From NCBI RefSeq assembly GCF_036227105.1, contig NZ_CP109434.1, positions 5,303,001 to 5,367,000 on the forward strand: a stretch of DNA of 64,000 nt. The letters are read 5' to 3'. The position numbers and the translations under genes were made by a program. Positions 25,077-32,716 of this stretch are shown here, one piece after another. A model generated the notes under the pieces. It was not told the DNA's origin. It ran no database searches and saw only the letters and a program-made list of their open reading frames with translations. The first letter of the stretch is position 1, and the number at the start of each line of letters is the position of its first letter. Source of the DNA: Amycolatopsis sp. NBC_01488 (GTDB taxonomy: Bacteria > Actinomycetota > Actinomycetes > Mycobacteriales > Pseudonocardiaceae).

Positions 25077-25823
25077 TTATTCGCCTGTCCACTTCGGAGC
25101 GCGGCGCTCGGCGAAGGCGGTCATGCCCTCGCGGACGTCGGCGGACTGCATCAGCTTCTTCGTCTCTTCCCGTTGCACGGCAAAGGCTTCGGCCTCCGAG
25201 CCGCGCACGATCTTCTTGACGGCGGCCAGCGCGAGCGGCGCGTTTTCCGCCAGCTTCTCGGCCAGCTGGAGCGCGACCGCGGCGGCGTCGCCGGTCGGCG
25301 TCACGCGGTTGACCAGGCCCAGCTCACCGGCACGGCGTCCGGTGACGGGCTCGCCGGTGAGCAGGAACTCCATCGCCAGGTGGTACGGGATCCGCTTCGG
25401 CAGCCGGATCACGCCGCCACCCGCGGCGATCAGGCCGCGCTTCACTTCAGGCAGGCCGAACTTGGCGTTTCCGGCGGCCACGATCAGGTCGCAGCCCAGG
25501 GCGAGTTCGAACCCGCCGCCCATCGCGAACCCTTCGACCGCGGCGATCAGCGGCTTGGACAGCTCGGCCTCGGTGAGGCCGCCGAACCCGCGTCCCGGGA
25601 TCTCCGGAGACTCGCCCTTCAGCGCGGCCTTGAGGTCCATCCCGGCGCTGAAGGTGTTCTCGGCGCCGGTCAGGACGCCCGCCCGGAGCGTGGGGTCGTT
25701 CTCCAGCTCGTCGAGGGCGGCAGCCAGCTGGGTCGCGACGGCCGCGTTCACCGCGTTGCGGGCCTGCGGCCGGTCGATCGTGATCAGCAGGGTGCTGCCG
25801 ATCCGCTCGGTGCGTACTTCCAT
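25077..25823 (-). CDS. Enoyl-CoA hydratase (crotonase family)
   Basis: 248 residues. Both acid/base glutamates of true hydratases are present: one in GGGFELALGCDLI and one in FGLPEVKRGLIAAGGG. The oxyanion-hole region TFSAGMDLKAAL is intact and the C-terminal EREAPKW-like helix reads AERRAPKWTGE. Expected reaction: hydration of a 2-enoyl-CoA. It lies between the CoA-transferase and decarboxylase genes with gaps of 13 and 2 bp, so it belongs to the five-gene operon. Confidence 0.88.
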   Translation of the reverse strand: MEVRTERIGSTLLITIDRPQARNAVNAAVATQLAAALDELENDPTLRAGVLTGAENTFSAGMDLKAALKGESPEIPGRGFGGLTEAELSKPLIAAVEGFAMGGGFELALGCDLIVAAGNAKFGLPEVKRGLIAAGGGVIRLPKRIPYHLAMEFLLTGEPVTGRRAGELGLVNRVTPTGDAAAVALQLAEKLAENAPLALAAVKKIVRGSEAEAFAVQREETKKLMQSADVREGMTAFAERRAPKWTGE

Positions 25824-25836
25824 CGTCGTGCTTCCT

Positions 25837-26991
25837 TCAGTTCAGTTCCGCGAGGACTTCGGCGGTGTCCTGGCCGGCCAGCGGGGCCAGGCGGCGGATC
25901 GAGCCGGGCGTCGCGGAGAACTTCACCGGGATGCCGACCGTGCGGATGGCGCCCTCGCTCGGGTGCTCGACGGTGTCCAGCAGGTGGCCGTCGCGGACGT
26001 ACGGGTCCTCGTGCGCGCGGTCCAGTTCGAGCACCGGCGCCATCGGGATGCTGTGCTTCGCGCAGACCTCGGCCCACTCGTCGGTGGTCAGCGCCGGGGC
26101 GCAGGCGGCGATCTGCTCGGTCAGCCAGTCGTTGTCGACGCGGTCGATGGCCTCGCCGTTCACGCGCGGGTCCGCGGCGAGGTCCGGGCGGCCGGCCGCG
26201 GCGAAGAAGTCGCGGAAGTTGGCCGGGTTGTAGGGGATCACGCAGGCGAGGCCGTCCTTGGTGCGGACCGCGGCGTGGCCCTTCGTCATCGACAGCGCGA
26301 ACCCGGTGGGGCCCTCGGCGGGCTCGTAGGTGTGCCCGGCGAGGTGCTCGACCAGGTTGAACGCGAGCAGCGTGTCGGTCATCGGGATCTCGATCTGCTG
26401 GCCCTGGCCGGTCTTGTCGCGGTGGACCAGCGCGGCGAGCACGCTGTAGGCGATGGTCAGCGACGACACCTTGTCGCCGATGATCGTCGGCAGGTAGACC
26501 GGCTCGCCGAGCGCACGGTTCGCGACGTCGACCAGGCCGGAGGAGGCCTGCACGGTCTCGTCGTAGGCGGCGTTGCCGGCGCGGTCGGAGTCGCCGCGGA
26601 AGCCCTGCGCGTGGGCGTAGACCAGGCGCGGGTTGCGCTCGGCGACGTCGGCGTAGTTCAGGCCGAGCCGGGCCAGCGCGCCGGGGCGCATGTTGGTGAT
26701 CAGCACGTCGGCCGTGTCGATCAGCTTGAGCGCCTGCTCGCGCTCGGCTTCGTCCTTGAGGTTGAGGGCCACGCTGCGCTTGTTGCGGTTGACGTTCAGG
26801 TTCAGCGGGGTCATGCCCGGCGTGGTGCGGTACTGGCCCACCCGCACGGTGTCCGCGGGGGACTCGATCTTGATCACGTCGGCGCCGAGGTCGCCGAGGA
26901 TCTGGGCCGCGTACGGGCCCATCACCACGGTCGAGAGGTCGATCACGCGCACGCCGTCCAGTGGGCCGGCCGCGGTGCTGATGTCCGTCAT
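25837..26991 (-). CDS. CaiB/BaiF-type CoA-transferase
   Basis: 384 residues of a family III CoA-transferase. The N-terminal GVRVIDLSTVVMGPYAAQ and DLGADVIKIESP, the catalytic Asp in AAYDETVQASSGL, and the NMRPGALARLGL segment are all recognisable. These enzymes move CoA between carboxylic acids, so this should activate the acid that the operon degrades. It is the first gene of the operon, with its start 84 bp from the long palindrome at 27075-27107. The substrate cannot be read from the sequence. Confidence 0.88.
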   Translation of the reverse strand: MTDISTAAGPLDGVRVIDLSTVVMGPYAAQILGDLGADVIKIESPADTVRVGQYRTTPGMTPLNLNVNRNKRSVALNLKDEAEREQALKLIDTADVLITNMRPGALARLGLNYADVAERNPRLVYAHAQGFRGDSDRAGNAAYDETVQASSGLVDVANRALGEPVYLPTIIGDKVSSLTIAYSVLAALVHRDKTGQGQQIEIPMTDTLLAFNLVEHLAGHTYEPAEGPTGFALSMTKGHAAVRTKDGLACVIPYNPANFRDFFAAAGRPDLAADPRVNGEAIDRVDNDWLTEQIAACAPALTTDEWAEVCAKHSIPMAPVLELDRAHEDPYVRDGHLLDTVEHPSEGAIRTVGIPVKFSATPGSIRRLAPLAGQDTAEVLAELN

Positions 26992-27074
26992 CGTTCGTCC
27001 TTTCGCGCCTTGCTGTTTCGCTCTACTTACGAACGTAGGCGCGGGCGGCGCGAAAGGGAATGATCATGATGCGC

Positions 27075-27107
27075 ACAATGGTGTGACCGCAGCGGTCACA
27101 CCATTGT
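27075..27107. promoter_or_regulatory. Perfect 33-nt palindrome between lysR and its operon
   Basis: A 16-bp arm (ACAATGGTGTGACCGC, 27075-27090) and its exact complement (27092-27107) surround a single A. It abuts the lysR stop codon and lies 84 bp upstream of the CoA-transferase start on the same strand. It could terminate lysR transcription, or serve as operator: TGACCGCAGCGGTCA inside it fits a T-N11-A LysR box. Both roles are possible at once. Confidence 0.6.
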
Positions 27108-28013
27108 TTAAGTGCTGATCGGGTCTTTGAACACGTCTTTCGCTGCTTCGACGAGTTCCCGCAGGTCGCCGTCGGTGCGATCGCGGCGCCAGAGCAGGCC
27201 CGTGTCCAGCTGGGGACGGAAGTCGGTGAAGGGCAGCACGATGACGTTGTCGAGCCGGTAACCGTGCATCGGGCTCCTCTCGTCCAGCATGGAAATGGAA
27301 AAAGCTTCGCCGCTGGAAATGATTTCCGACGTCCCGCTGTAGCCGGTGTTCGTCAGGCGAATGCGTTTCTTGACGCCGAGTTCGTTCAATTGGTGATCGA
27401 GCTGGTCGAAGTACGCCGGGGTGATTTCCCCAGGTGAGGCGACGTACGGGAATTCGGTCAGCTCGGCCAGGCTCACCGAGTCCCGGCCCGCGAAGAGATC
27501 GGCGGGAACGACCGCGCCGAGCCGTTCCGACATCACCGGCACCTGCTCCAAGGTGGGGTCGGTGACCGGCAGCCGCGCCAGCGTGAGGCCGAGCTTGCCC
27601 TCGTGGACGCCCTGGACGAGGTCGGCGGTGGTGCCGGGCCAGCGCTTCAGCTCATAGCGCGCCTTGACCCGCTCGGCGAGGGCGTTGACGCGTTCCCGCA
27701 GGTCGGGGTGCACCCCGGCGGGCATGCCGAGGAAGACGGTGCTGCGCTCCGGCCGCGTCGCCTCCCTGAGCCGCCACGGGATGGCGCCGACCTGCTCGAG
27801 GACGTCCCGCGCGAGCGGCAGGAGGGCGGCCCCGGCGGCGGTGAGCGTGACGTGGTGGGTGGAGCGGTCGAAGAGCTGCTGCCCCAGCTCGTGCTCGAGG
27901 TCCTTGATCCGCTGGCTGAGCGGAGAGGCGGCCATGTGCAGCTTCCGCGCGGCGGCGGAGAAGTTCAGTTCCTCGGCGACCGCGACGAAGTAGCGCAGGT
28001 GCAGCATCTCCAT
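27108..28013 (-). CDS. LysR-family regulator of the CoA/decarboxylase operon
   Basis: 301 residues: a winged helix at the N-terminus (NFSAAARKLHMAASPLSQRIKDLE, about 17-40) and a LysR effector domain (STVFLGMPAGVHPDLRE, DNVIVLPFTDFRPQL). It is directly upstream of, and in the same direction as, the five-gene operon, separated by the long palindrome. This is unlike the usual divergent LysR layout, so readthrough or a separate operon promoter is possible. Regulation of the operon is inferred from position. The minus-strand start is at 28013. Confidence 0.85.
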   Translation of the reverse strand: MEMLHLRYFVAVAEELNFSAAARKLHMAASPLSQRIKDLEHELGQQLFDRSTHHVTLTAAGAALLPLARDVLEQVGAIPWRLREATRPERSTVFLGMPAGVHPDLRERVNALAERVKARYELKRWPGTTADLVQGVHEGKLGLTLARLPVTDPTLEQVPVMSERLGAVVPADLFAGRDSVSLAELTEFPYVASPGEITPAYFDQLDHQLNELGVKKRIRLTNTGYSGTSEIISSGEAFSISMLDERSPMHGYRLDNVIVLPFTDFRPQLDTGLLWRRDRTDGDLRELVEAAKDVFKDPIST

Positions 28014-28083
28014 GGCCCGACCCTAACGACCCGCCCGCCCACCCACGCGCCCCGACGCCCAGCCAACCGTGTCGACCCCCCAT

Positions 28084-28251
28084 TCACCCGAGATGCCCCT
28101 CCAGTCACGTGAGATGCCCCTCCAATCACGCGAGATGCCCCTCCAGTCACGCGAGTTCCGCCTTCAATCACGCGAGTTCCGCCTTCAATCACGCGAGATA
28201 CGTGTCTGGTCACGCGAGTTCCGCCGCTGATCACGTGAGACGCGGGTTCAG
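28084..28251. repeat. Array of eight 21-bp tandem repeats (array A)
   Basis: Eight contiguous 21-bp units, each opening with TCACGCGAG or a close variant (TCACGTGAG, TCACCCGAG), followed by a more variable 12-bp part (ATGCCCCTCCAG, TTCCGCCTTCAA and others). The last unit contains the stop codon of the minus-strand TetR gene (28248-28250), so in that gene's direction the array begins at its stop. The same unit recurs in arrays at 29271 and 52269. Confidence 0.88.
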
Positions 28252-28784
28252 CGGGCCGACGCGCCGCGGCGGACCAGGGCGAGCAGCCGGCCGGGTTCGC
28301 CGCCGGACAACGCGATGCCGGTGGCGAGCAGGAGGAGATCCAGCTCCGTGACGTCGGCGGCCACCGCGCTGGCGGTCCGCGCGCGGTCGAGCAGGGCGGC
28401 GGCGGTCGTGTTCATCGCCGCGTGCCAGCCGGCGAACAGGCTCTCGTGCGCACCCGCGGGATCGGCCAGCGAGAGCGCGAGGTCGCGCTTGGTCCGCACG
28501 TGCTCGACGAAAAGACCCAGCCAGGCGAAGAGCGCTTCGCCGGGGTTGTCGGCGTCGAGCTTCGCGCGGCTTCGCAGCTCCGCGACTTCGTCGGCGTACA
28601 CCGCGACGACCAGCTCACGCCGGTTCGGGAAGTGCCGGTACAGGGTGGCGTTGCCGACACCGGCGCGACGCGCGATGCGGTCGAGCGGCGCGTCCGGGCC
28701 GTCCTCGGCGAAGACCTCCTTCGCCGCGGCCAGCACGAGCGCCTGGTTGTCTCGCGCGTCCGACCTGCGGGCCCGTGCGGCCAT
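28248..28784 (-). CDS. TetR-family regulator
   Basis: 178 residues. The N-terminal domain (APLDRIARRAGVGNATLYRHFPNRREL, about 32-58) is a canonical TetR helix-turn-helix, and the rest is a helical ligand-binding domain. It is divergent from a SnoaL-like gene. The shared 81-bp gap holds a large inverted repeat (28799-28854) that covers both starts, so it very probably represses itself and its neighbour. Its stop codon lies inside repeat array A. Confidence 0.87.
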   Translation of the reverse strand: MAARARRSDARDNQALVLAAAKEVFAEDGPDAPLDRIARRAGVGNATLYRHFPNRRELVVAVYADEVAELRSRAKLDADNPGEALFAWLGLFVEHVRTKRDLALSLADPAGAHESLFAGWHAAMNTTAAALLDRARTASAVAADVTELDLLLLATGIALSGGEPGRLLALVRRGASAR

Positions 28785-28798
28785 GCTGCTCCCTTGCC

Positions 28799-28854
28799 AA
28801 GTGGGGACGTCCCCGGTTAGCGTAGCTCAACACTAACCGGGGACATCCCCACTT
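28799..28854. promoter_or_regulatory. TetR operator: 22-bp inverted repeat pair
   Basis: Two 22-bp arms (28799-28820 and 28833-28854) are inverted copies with one mismatch, around a 12-bp centre. Each arm itself contains a palindrome: GGGGACGTCCCC on the left, GGGGACATCCCC on the right. They fill the gap between the divergent tetR and SnoaL-like genes, and the right arm ends at the AAGGAG ribosome site. This is the layout of two TetR dimer sites. Confidence 0.75.
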
Positions 28855-28865
28855 AAGGAGTGAGC

Positions 28866-29270
28866 ATGGACGCCGCCGAGGTCCACCGCCGCCTGATCGC
28901 GTTGACGCCGTTCACCGCGGAGAGCGTCGCCGAAGGCCTGCGCTACATCGACCCGCAGGTGATCGACCACCGCGGCGGCGCGGGCGGCGACCACCACGGC
29001 ATCGACGCCTGGCGCGCCAAGTGGGAAGCCATGCTCGGCGGCGAGTTCTTCGCCGACTTCCGCGACGTGGGCGTGCGGGTCGAGCAGAACGTCGCCGACG
29101 GCGAGTTTTCGGTCAACCGCTACACGAGCACCGGCACCCAGATCTCGACCGGCCGCGGCTACGCCGTGACGAGCATGGACATGATCCGCGTCCGCGACGG
29201 CCGGGTCGTCGAGCACTGGGCCGTGATGGACGTGACGGCCCGCGCGGCCCAGCTGGCCCCTCCGGCGTGA
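28866..29270 (+). CDS. SnoaL/NTF2-like ester-cyclase family protein
   Basis: 134 residues of a SnoaL-like fold (YIDPQVIDHRGGAGGDHHGIDAWRAKWEAML, TGRGYAVTSMDMIRVRDGRVVEHWAVMD). Such proteins are small hydrolases, isomerases or binding proteins acting on diverse small molecules. ATG 28866 sits 5 nt after AAGGAG; a GTG 6 bp earlier is less likely. It is the presumed target of the divergent TetR repressor. Repeat array B begins immediately after its stop codon. Confidence 0.82.
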   Translation: MDAAEVHRRLIALTPFTAESVAEGLRYIDPQVIDHRGGAGGDHHGIDAWRAKWEAMLGGEFFADFRDVGVRVEQNVADGEFSVNRYTSTGTQISTGRGYAVTSMDMIRVRDGRVVEHWAVMDVTARAAQLAPPA

Positions 29271-29375
29271 CTCGCGTGATCAGACCCGTATCTCGCGTGA
29301 TTGGGCGCGAGACTCGCGTGACTGGAAGGGCATCTCGCGTGATTGGAGGGGCATCTCGCGTGACTGAGGGGGTGA
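29271..29375. repeat. Array of five 21-bp tandem repeats (array B)
   Basis: Five contiguous 21-bp units, each opening with CTCGCGTGA, the complement of the array A unit (TCACGCGAG). They begin at the base after the TGA of the SnoaL-like gene and stop 9 bp before the convergent histidine-kinase stop. Because 21 is a multiple of three, the TGA in each unit is in frame with the gene, giving serial stops. Arrays A and B therefore flank the tetR/SnoaL pair in inverted orientation. Confidence 0.88.
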
Positions 29376-29383
29376 CACGGTGG

Positions 29384-30766
29384 TCAGCCGAGGGGGAGGG
29401 GGACCGTCGCGTCGGAGGGGGCCAGGGGGAACGTGATCGTGAACGCCGCGCCGCCCTCGGGGGCCGGGCCGGCCGTCAGTGTTCCGCCCATCCGGGTGAC
29501 CAGGCCGTGGACCAGGGCCAGGCCGATGCCCGACCCGACCGGACGGCGGTCGCGGTACCTCGCGTTCAGCACCCCGCGTTCGAACGCCACTGGATAGTCC
29601 TCCGGCGCCAGACCGGGCCCGCCGTCCCGCACCGACAACGAAGCCCCCGAAGCGGACACCGACAGTGAAAACACCATCGGCGCCCCGCCCGGTGTGACGC
29701 GCAGCGCGTTCTCCGCGAGCCCGTCGACGACCTGACGCAGCCGTCGCGCGTCCGCCAGGACCGGGACCGGGGACGAAGGTGCCGAAACGGATAGCCGCAC
29801 GTCCTCTCGCGCGCACCGCAGCTGCCAGACCTCGGCGCAGTCGCGCAGCAGCGCCCCCAGATCGAGCGTCGTGACGTCGAGGCGGAACTCGTCGGCCCCC
29901 AGCCGGGCCAGCTCCAGCAGGTCGGTGACCAGCCGTTCCAGTCGCAGTGCCTCCCGCTGGATCGTCTCCCCGGCCCGGACCGCGTCGGGACCTGAGGCGA
30001 CGCCGTCCGCGATGGCCTCGGCGAACCCCGTCACCGCGGTCAGCGGCGTCCGCAGCTCGTGCGACACCGAGAGCAGGAAGTCCCGCTGCCGCGCTTCGCT
30101 CACCGCCAGCGCGTCGGCCAGCGAGTTCAGCGAGCCGGCCACCTCCGCCACCTCGCGCGGCCCCTCCACCGGCACCCGGACGTCCCGCCGTCCCGCCCGC
30201 AGCGATCCCGCGGCCGCGGCGGCCCGGCGCAGGGGACGGCCCAGCAGCCGGCCCGAGACGAACCCGGCCACCGCCGCCACCAGCAGCCCGATGCCCAGCG
30301 CCAGTGCGATGCTGCGCACCAGCGCGCGCTGGGTCGCTTCCGCGTTGCGCGCCGGCTGCACCAGGGCGAACGCCGCCCCGCGCGTGCCGACCACCCGCGT
30401 CTCGACGAGGTACTGCGTGCCGCCGACCGTGGCGTGCCCGGAGTGGTTCGCGCCCAGCCCGAGCTTGCCGGCGGCCTGCACGGCGACCGCGTCCCCGACC
30501 GCCTGCCCGCCCGCGCGCCGGACCACCACGGAGATGCCCTGCCCGCGCACGACGTCGGCGACCTTGCCGACGCCGAGCCGGTTCCCGATGCCGGTTTCGT
30601 CCAGCTGTGACGCGACGACGTCGGCCTGCGCCGCCAGCGACGACTGCAGCACGTTGTCGGCCGTGGTCCGGATCAGCCGGGCCCCGACGAGCCCCGCCAC
30701 GATCACCGCCACGCCCGCGACGGCGAGGCACACCAGCGTGATCCGCCCGGCCAGCGTCCCTCTCAT
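29384..30766 (-). CDS. Two-component sensor histidine kinase
   Basis: 460 residues. Membrane segment about 9-31, extracytoplasmic sensor to about 150, second membrane segment about 152-172, HAMP to about 225, then the phospho-acceptor box LLSVSHELRTPLTAVTG and an ATPase with ENALRVTPGG, RDGGPGLAPED and GSGIGLALVHGL. Its ATG overlaps the stop of the response-regulator gene (30763-30766), so the pair is translationally coupled. Two small exported proteins are encoded at the start of the same operon and may present or modify the signal. Confidence 0.9.
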   Translation of the reverse strand: MRGTLAGRITLVCLAVAGVAVIVAGLVGARLIRTTADNVLQSSLAAQADVVASQLDETGIGNRLGVGKVADVVRGQGISVVVRRAGGQAVGDAVAVQAAGKLGLGANHSGHATVGGTQYLVETRVVGTRGAAFALVQPARNAEATQRALVRSIALALGIGLLVAAVAGFVSGRLLGRPLRRAAAAAGSLRAGRRDVRVPVEGPREVAEVAGSLNSLADALAVSEARQRDFLLSVSHELRTPLTAVTGFAEAIADGVASGPDAVRAGETIQREALRLERLVTDLLELARLGADEFRLDVTTLDLGALLRDCAEVWQLRCAREDVRLSVSAPSSPVPVLADARRLRQVVDGLAENALRVTPGGAPMVFSLSVSASGASLSVRDGGPGLAPEDYPVAFERGVLNARYRDRRPVGSGIGLALVHGLVTRMGGTLTAGPAPEGGAAFTITFPLAPSDATVPLPLG

Positions 30767-31449
30767 GCCGGATCCGCCGCGTAGCCGATGCCGCGCACCG
30801 TCCGGATCGGACTCGACGCGCCGAGCTTCGCCCGCAGCTGCGCCACGTGGACGTCGACCGTCCGCGTGCCCGCCGCCGCGGCGTAGCCCCAGACGGCGCT
30901 CAGCAGCTGGTCGCGCGAAAGCACCTGCCCCGGGTGCCGGAGCAGGTGCGCGAGGAGGTCGAACTCGGTGGACGTCAGGGAGATCTCCGTCTCGCCCGCC
31001 CAGGCCCGTCGGCTCGTGAGGTCGACGCGCGCGCCGCCGACGGTCACCACCGAGGCGGCCGGCGTCGCCCCCGACGCGCGGCGCAGCACCGTCCGGACGC
31101 GCGCCGCCAGCTCGCGCGGGCTGAACGGCTTGGTCAGGTAGTCGTCCGCGCCGATCTCCAGGCCCAGCAGGCGGTCCAGCTCGTCGTCGCGGGCGGTGAC
31201 GAACAGCACCGGCGTCCAGTCGCCCGCCGCGCGCAGCGCCTTGCAGATCTCGATACCGTCCATTCCGGACAGTCCGATGTCGAGCACGACCGCCACCGGC
31301 TTGAGCCGCTTGACCGCGTCCAGCGCCCGGCCGCCGTCGGCCTCGACGTGCACGCCGAAGCCGTCGCGCTTGAGGTAGAGCGCCGCCAGTTCGGCGATCG
31401 CGGCCTCGTCCTCGACCACGAGGACGAGGCCGCGCCCCGGTGACCCCAT
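30763..31449 (-). CDS. OmpR/MprA-type response regulator
   Basis: About 228 residues. The receiver domain has the acidic VVEDEAA cluster, phospho-acceptor Asp in VVLDIGLSGMDG and Lys in YLTKPFSPREL. The C-terminal winged helix ends in TVDVHVAQLRAKLG and VRGIGYA. ATG 31449 follows GGGAG; GTG 31473 would add eight residues. It should be phosphorylated by the kinase encoded downstream. The OmpR type fits direct-repeat sites such as the one before the LCP gene, although no link is shown. Confidence 0.9.
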   Translation of the reverse strand: MGSPGRGLVLVVEDEAAIAELAALYLKRDGFGVHVEADGGRALDAVKRLKPVAVVLDIGLSGMDGIEICKALRAAGDWTPVLFVTARDDELDRLLGLEIGADDYLTKPFSPRELAARVRTVLRRASGATPAASVVTVGGARVDLTSRRAWAGETEISLTSTEFDLLAHLLRHPGQVLSRDQLLSAVWGYAAAAGTRTVDVHVAQLRAKLGASSPIRTVRGIGYAADPA

Positions 31450-31494
31450 GCCTGCTCCCGTCTCCGCCGTCACGGACGGGGAAACGCTAGCCGG

Positions 31495-31683
31495 TCAGGG
31501 CGAGCCATCGCTGTTCATGTCGGACTCGACGCCGTTGAGGGTCGACTCGATCCCGCTCAGCTCGGACGACGCCGGGGACGAACCGGAGTCCGGCGACCCC
31601 ACCAGGTTGTCGCGGCAGGCGGAGCAGCCGAGCGCGATGAGCGCGGCGGCCCCGACCGCTGCCGCGATCCGCGCGCCCCTCAT
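31495..31683 (-). CDS. Small lipoprotein of the two-component operon
   Basis: 62 residues with a lipoprotein signal: a short basic start (MRGARI), an Ala-rich hydrophobic core and lipobox ALIALGC with the modified Cys at about residue 20. The mature part, about 40 residues, is Ser/Gly/Asp-rich with no recognisable fold. Its ATG overlaps the stop of the upstream secreted-protein gene (ATGA), and the response-regulator gene follows 45 bp later. A role as an accessory of the kinase sensor is a positional inference. Confidence 0.65.
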   Translation of the reverse strand: MRGARIAAAVGAAALIALGCSACRDNLVGSPDSGSSPASSELSGIESTLNGVESDMNSDGSP

Positions 31684-32099
31684 TTCGTCGGCGCCGGGGC
31701 GGCGGGCTTGCAGTGCGCGGCCGCGAAGGCGTCGAGCTTCTGCTTCGCCGCGTTCAGCTCGCCGATCCGGCCCTGCCGCTTGGTGGCCCGCTCGTCGAGC
31801 TTGGTGGCGCGGTCGTTGTGCCCGGCGGCGCGCTGGTCCTGGGCGCGGGCCTTCAGGTTGGCGACCGAGCCGGCCACCTCCGGGCCCCCGTTGATCCGCT
31901 TCTCCAGGTTGTCGGCCTTCTTCTGCAGCTTCGGCACCCAGTCGGAGCAGACCTGCTGCGACTCCTCGGGGCTGAGCGTGATCGGCGCGACCGGCGCCGG
32001 CGACGTCGTCTGGGCCGAGGCCAGCGGCGCCGCCACCAGCAGGCAGGCCGCGCTCCCGCAGCCCGCCAGCGCCAGCCGCGTCCAGGTGGTTCCTCGCAT
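31680..32099 (-). CDS. Secreted helical protein of the two-component operon
   Basis: 139 residues: signal peptide ending at ASA-QTT (about 29), then a charged helical body likely to form a coiled coil (LQKKADNLEKRINGG, ATKLDERATKRQGRIGELNAAK). Two Cys (VCSDW near the start of the mature part, AHCKP near its end) could tie the ends of a helical hairpin by a disulfide. GAGGAG precedes the ATG. It is the first gene of a four-gene operon with the lipoprotein, regulator and kinase. Function unknown. Confidence 0.72.
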   Translation of the reverse strand: MRGTTWTRLALAGCGSAACLLVAAPLASAQTTSPAPVAPITLSPEESQQVCSDWVPKLQKKADNLEKRINGGPEVAGSVANLKARAQDQRAAGHNDRATKLDERATKRQGRIGELNAAKQKLDAFAAAHCKPAAPAPTK

Positions 32100-32167
32100 C
32101 GTGTCTCCTCGTATCCGTTCGGGGGTACGGGAGAACTTTCGCGGGCCGGTGTTCGGAGGGTGTCCGC

Positions 32168-32716
32168 CTAATGTTCGGGCTGTGTAAGGCCGGCTTCCAC
32201 CATCGCCAGGAACCGGTCCATCGCGGCGTTCACGGCGTCGCGGTCGCCGGTCGTGACGAGGTCGAGCAGCAGCCCGCGCGTGACGGCGAGGCCGAGCCGG
32301 GCGTGCGCGGGCCGGTCGGCTTCCGGGACGCCGCGTTCCGCCAGCAGCGCTTCGATCGGGCCCAGCCAGCCGTCGATGACGCCGTCGAGGAACTCGGTGG
32401 TCCCCGGCGTGCCGCCGAGGGCCTGGCCGTAGAGCTGGAAGAAGAGCTTTTCGTTGGCGCGCAGGTCGTCCGCGGTGAGCCGCCGCCAGAACTCCGCCGG
32501 GTCGAGGCCGGCCAGCGCCGCCCGCTGCCGGGCCTCGACCTCCCGGGCCACCGCCGTGAGCAGGCCTTCCTTGGAGCCGAAGTGGTAAATCAGCATGCGG
32601 TGGCTGGTGCCGAGGTCGGCCGCCAGCGCGCGCAGGCTCTTGCTCGCGCCGCCGTGGTGGGCGATGTCGTCGATCGCCGCGTCGAGGAGCCTGGAGCGCG
32701 GGCTTGCGTCGATCAT
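32168..32716 (-). CDS. TetR-family regulator
   Basis: 182 residues with a TetR DNA-binding domain (ASKSLRALAADLGTSHRMLIYHF, about 24-46) and a TetR_C-like helical domain. It is divergent from an SRPBCC gene. Two tandem palindromes (32716-32747) start at the first base of its start codon and run into the neighbour's start codon, so it should repress both. The effector is unknown. Confidence 0.87.
   Translation of the reverse strand: MIDASPRSRLLDAAIDDIAHHGGASKSLRALAADLGTSHRMLIYHFGSKEGLLTAVAREVEARQRAALAGLDPAEFWRRLTADDLRANEKLFFQLYGQALGGTPGTTEFLDGVIDGWLGPIEALLAERGVPEADRPAHARLGLAVTRGLLLDLVTTGDRDAVNAAMDRFLAMVEAGLTQPEH

Noticed and set aside
22213..26991. Glutarate degradation pathway (CoA-transferase plus glutaryl-CoA dehydrogenase)
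   Set aside because: Attractive at first, since human glutarate CoA-transferase is also CaiB-like, but the carboxylate-binding Arg is replaced in the dehydrogenase and no thiolase is present.
28084..28251. CRISPR array
   Set aside because: The 21-bp units are contiguous with no unique spacers of regular length, there are no cas genes, and the arrays are tied to stop codons.
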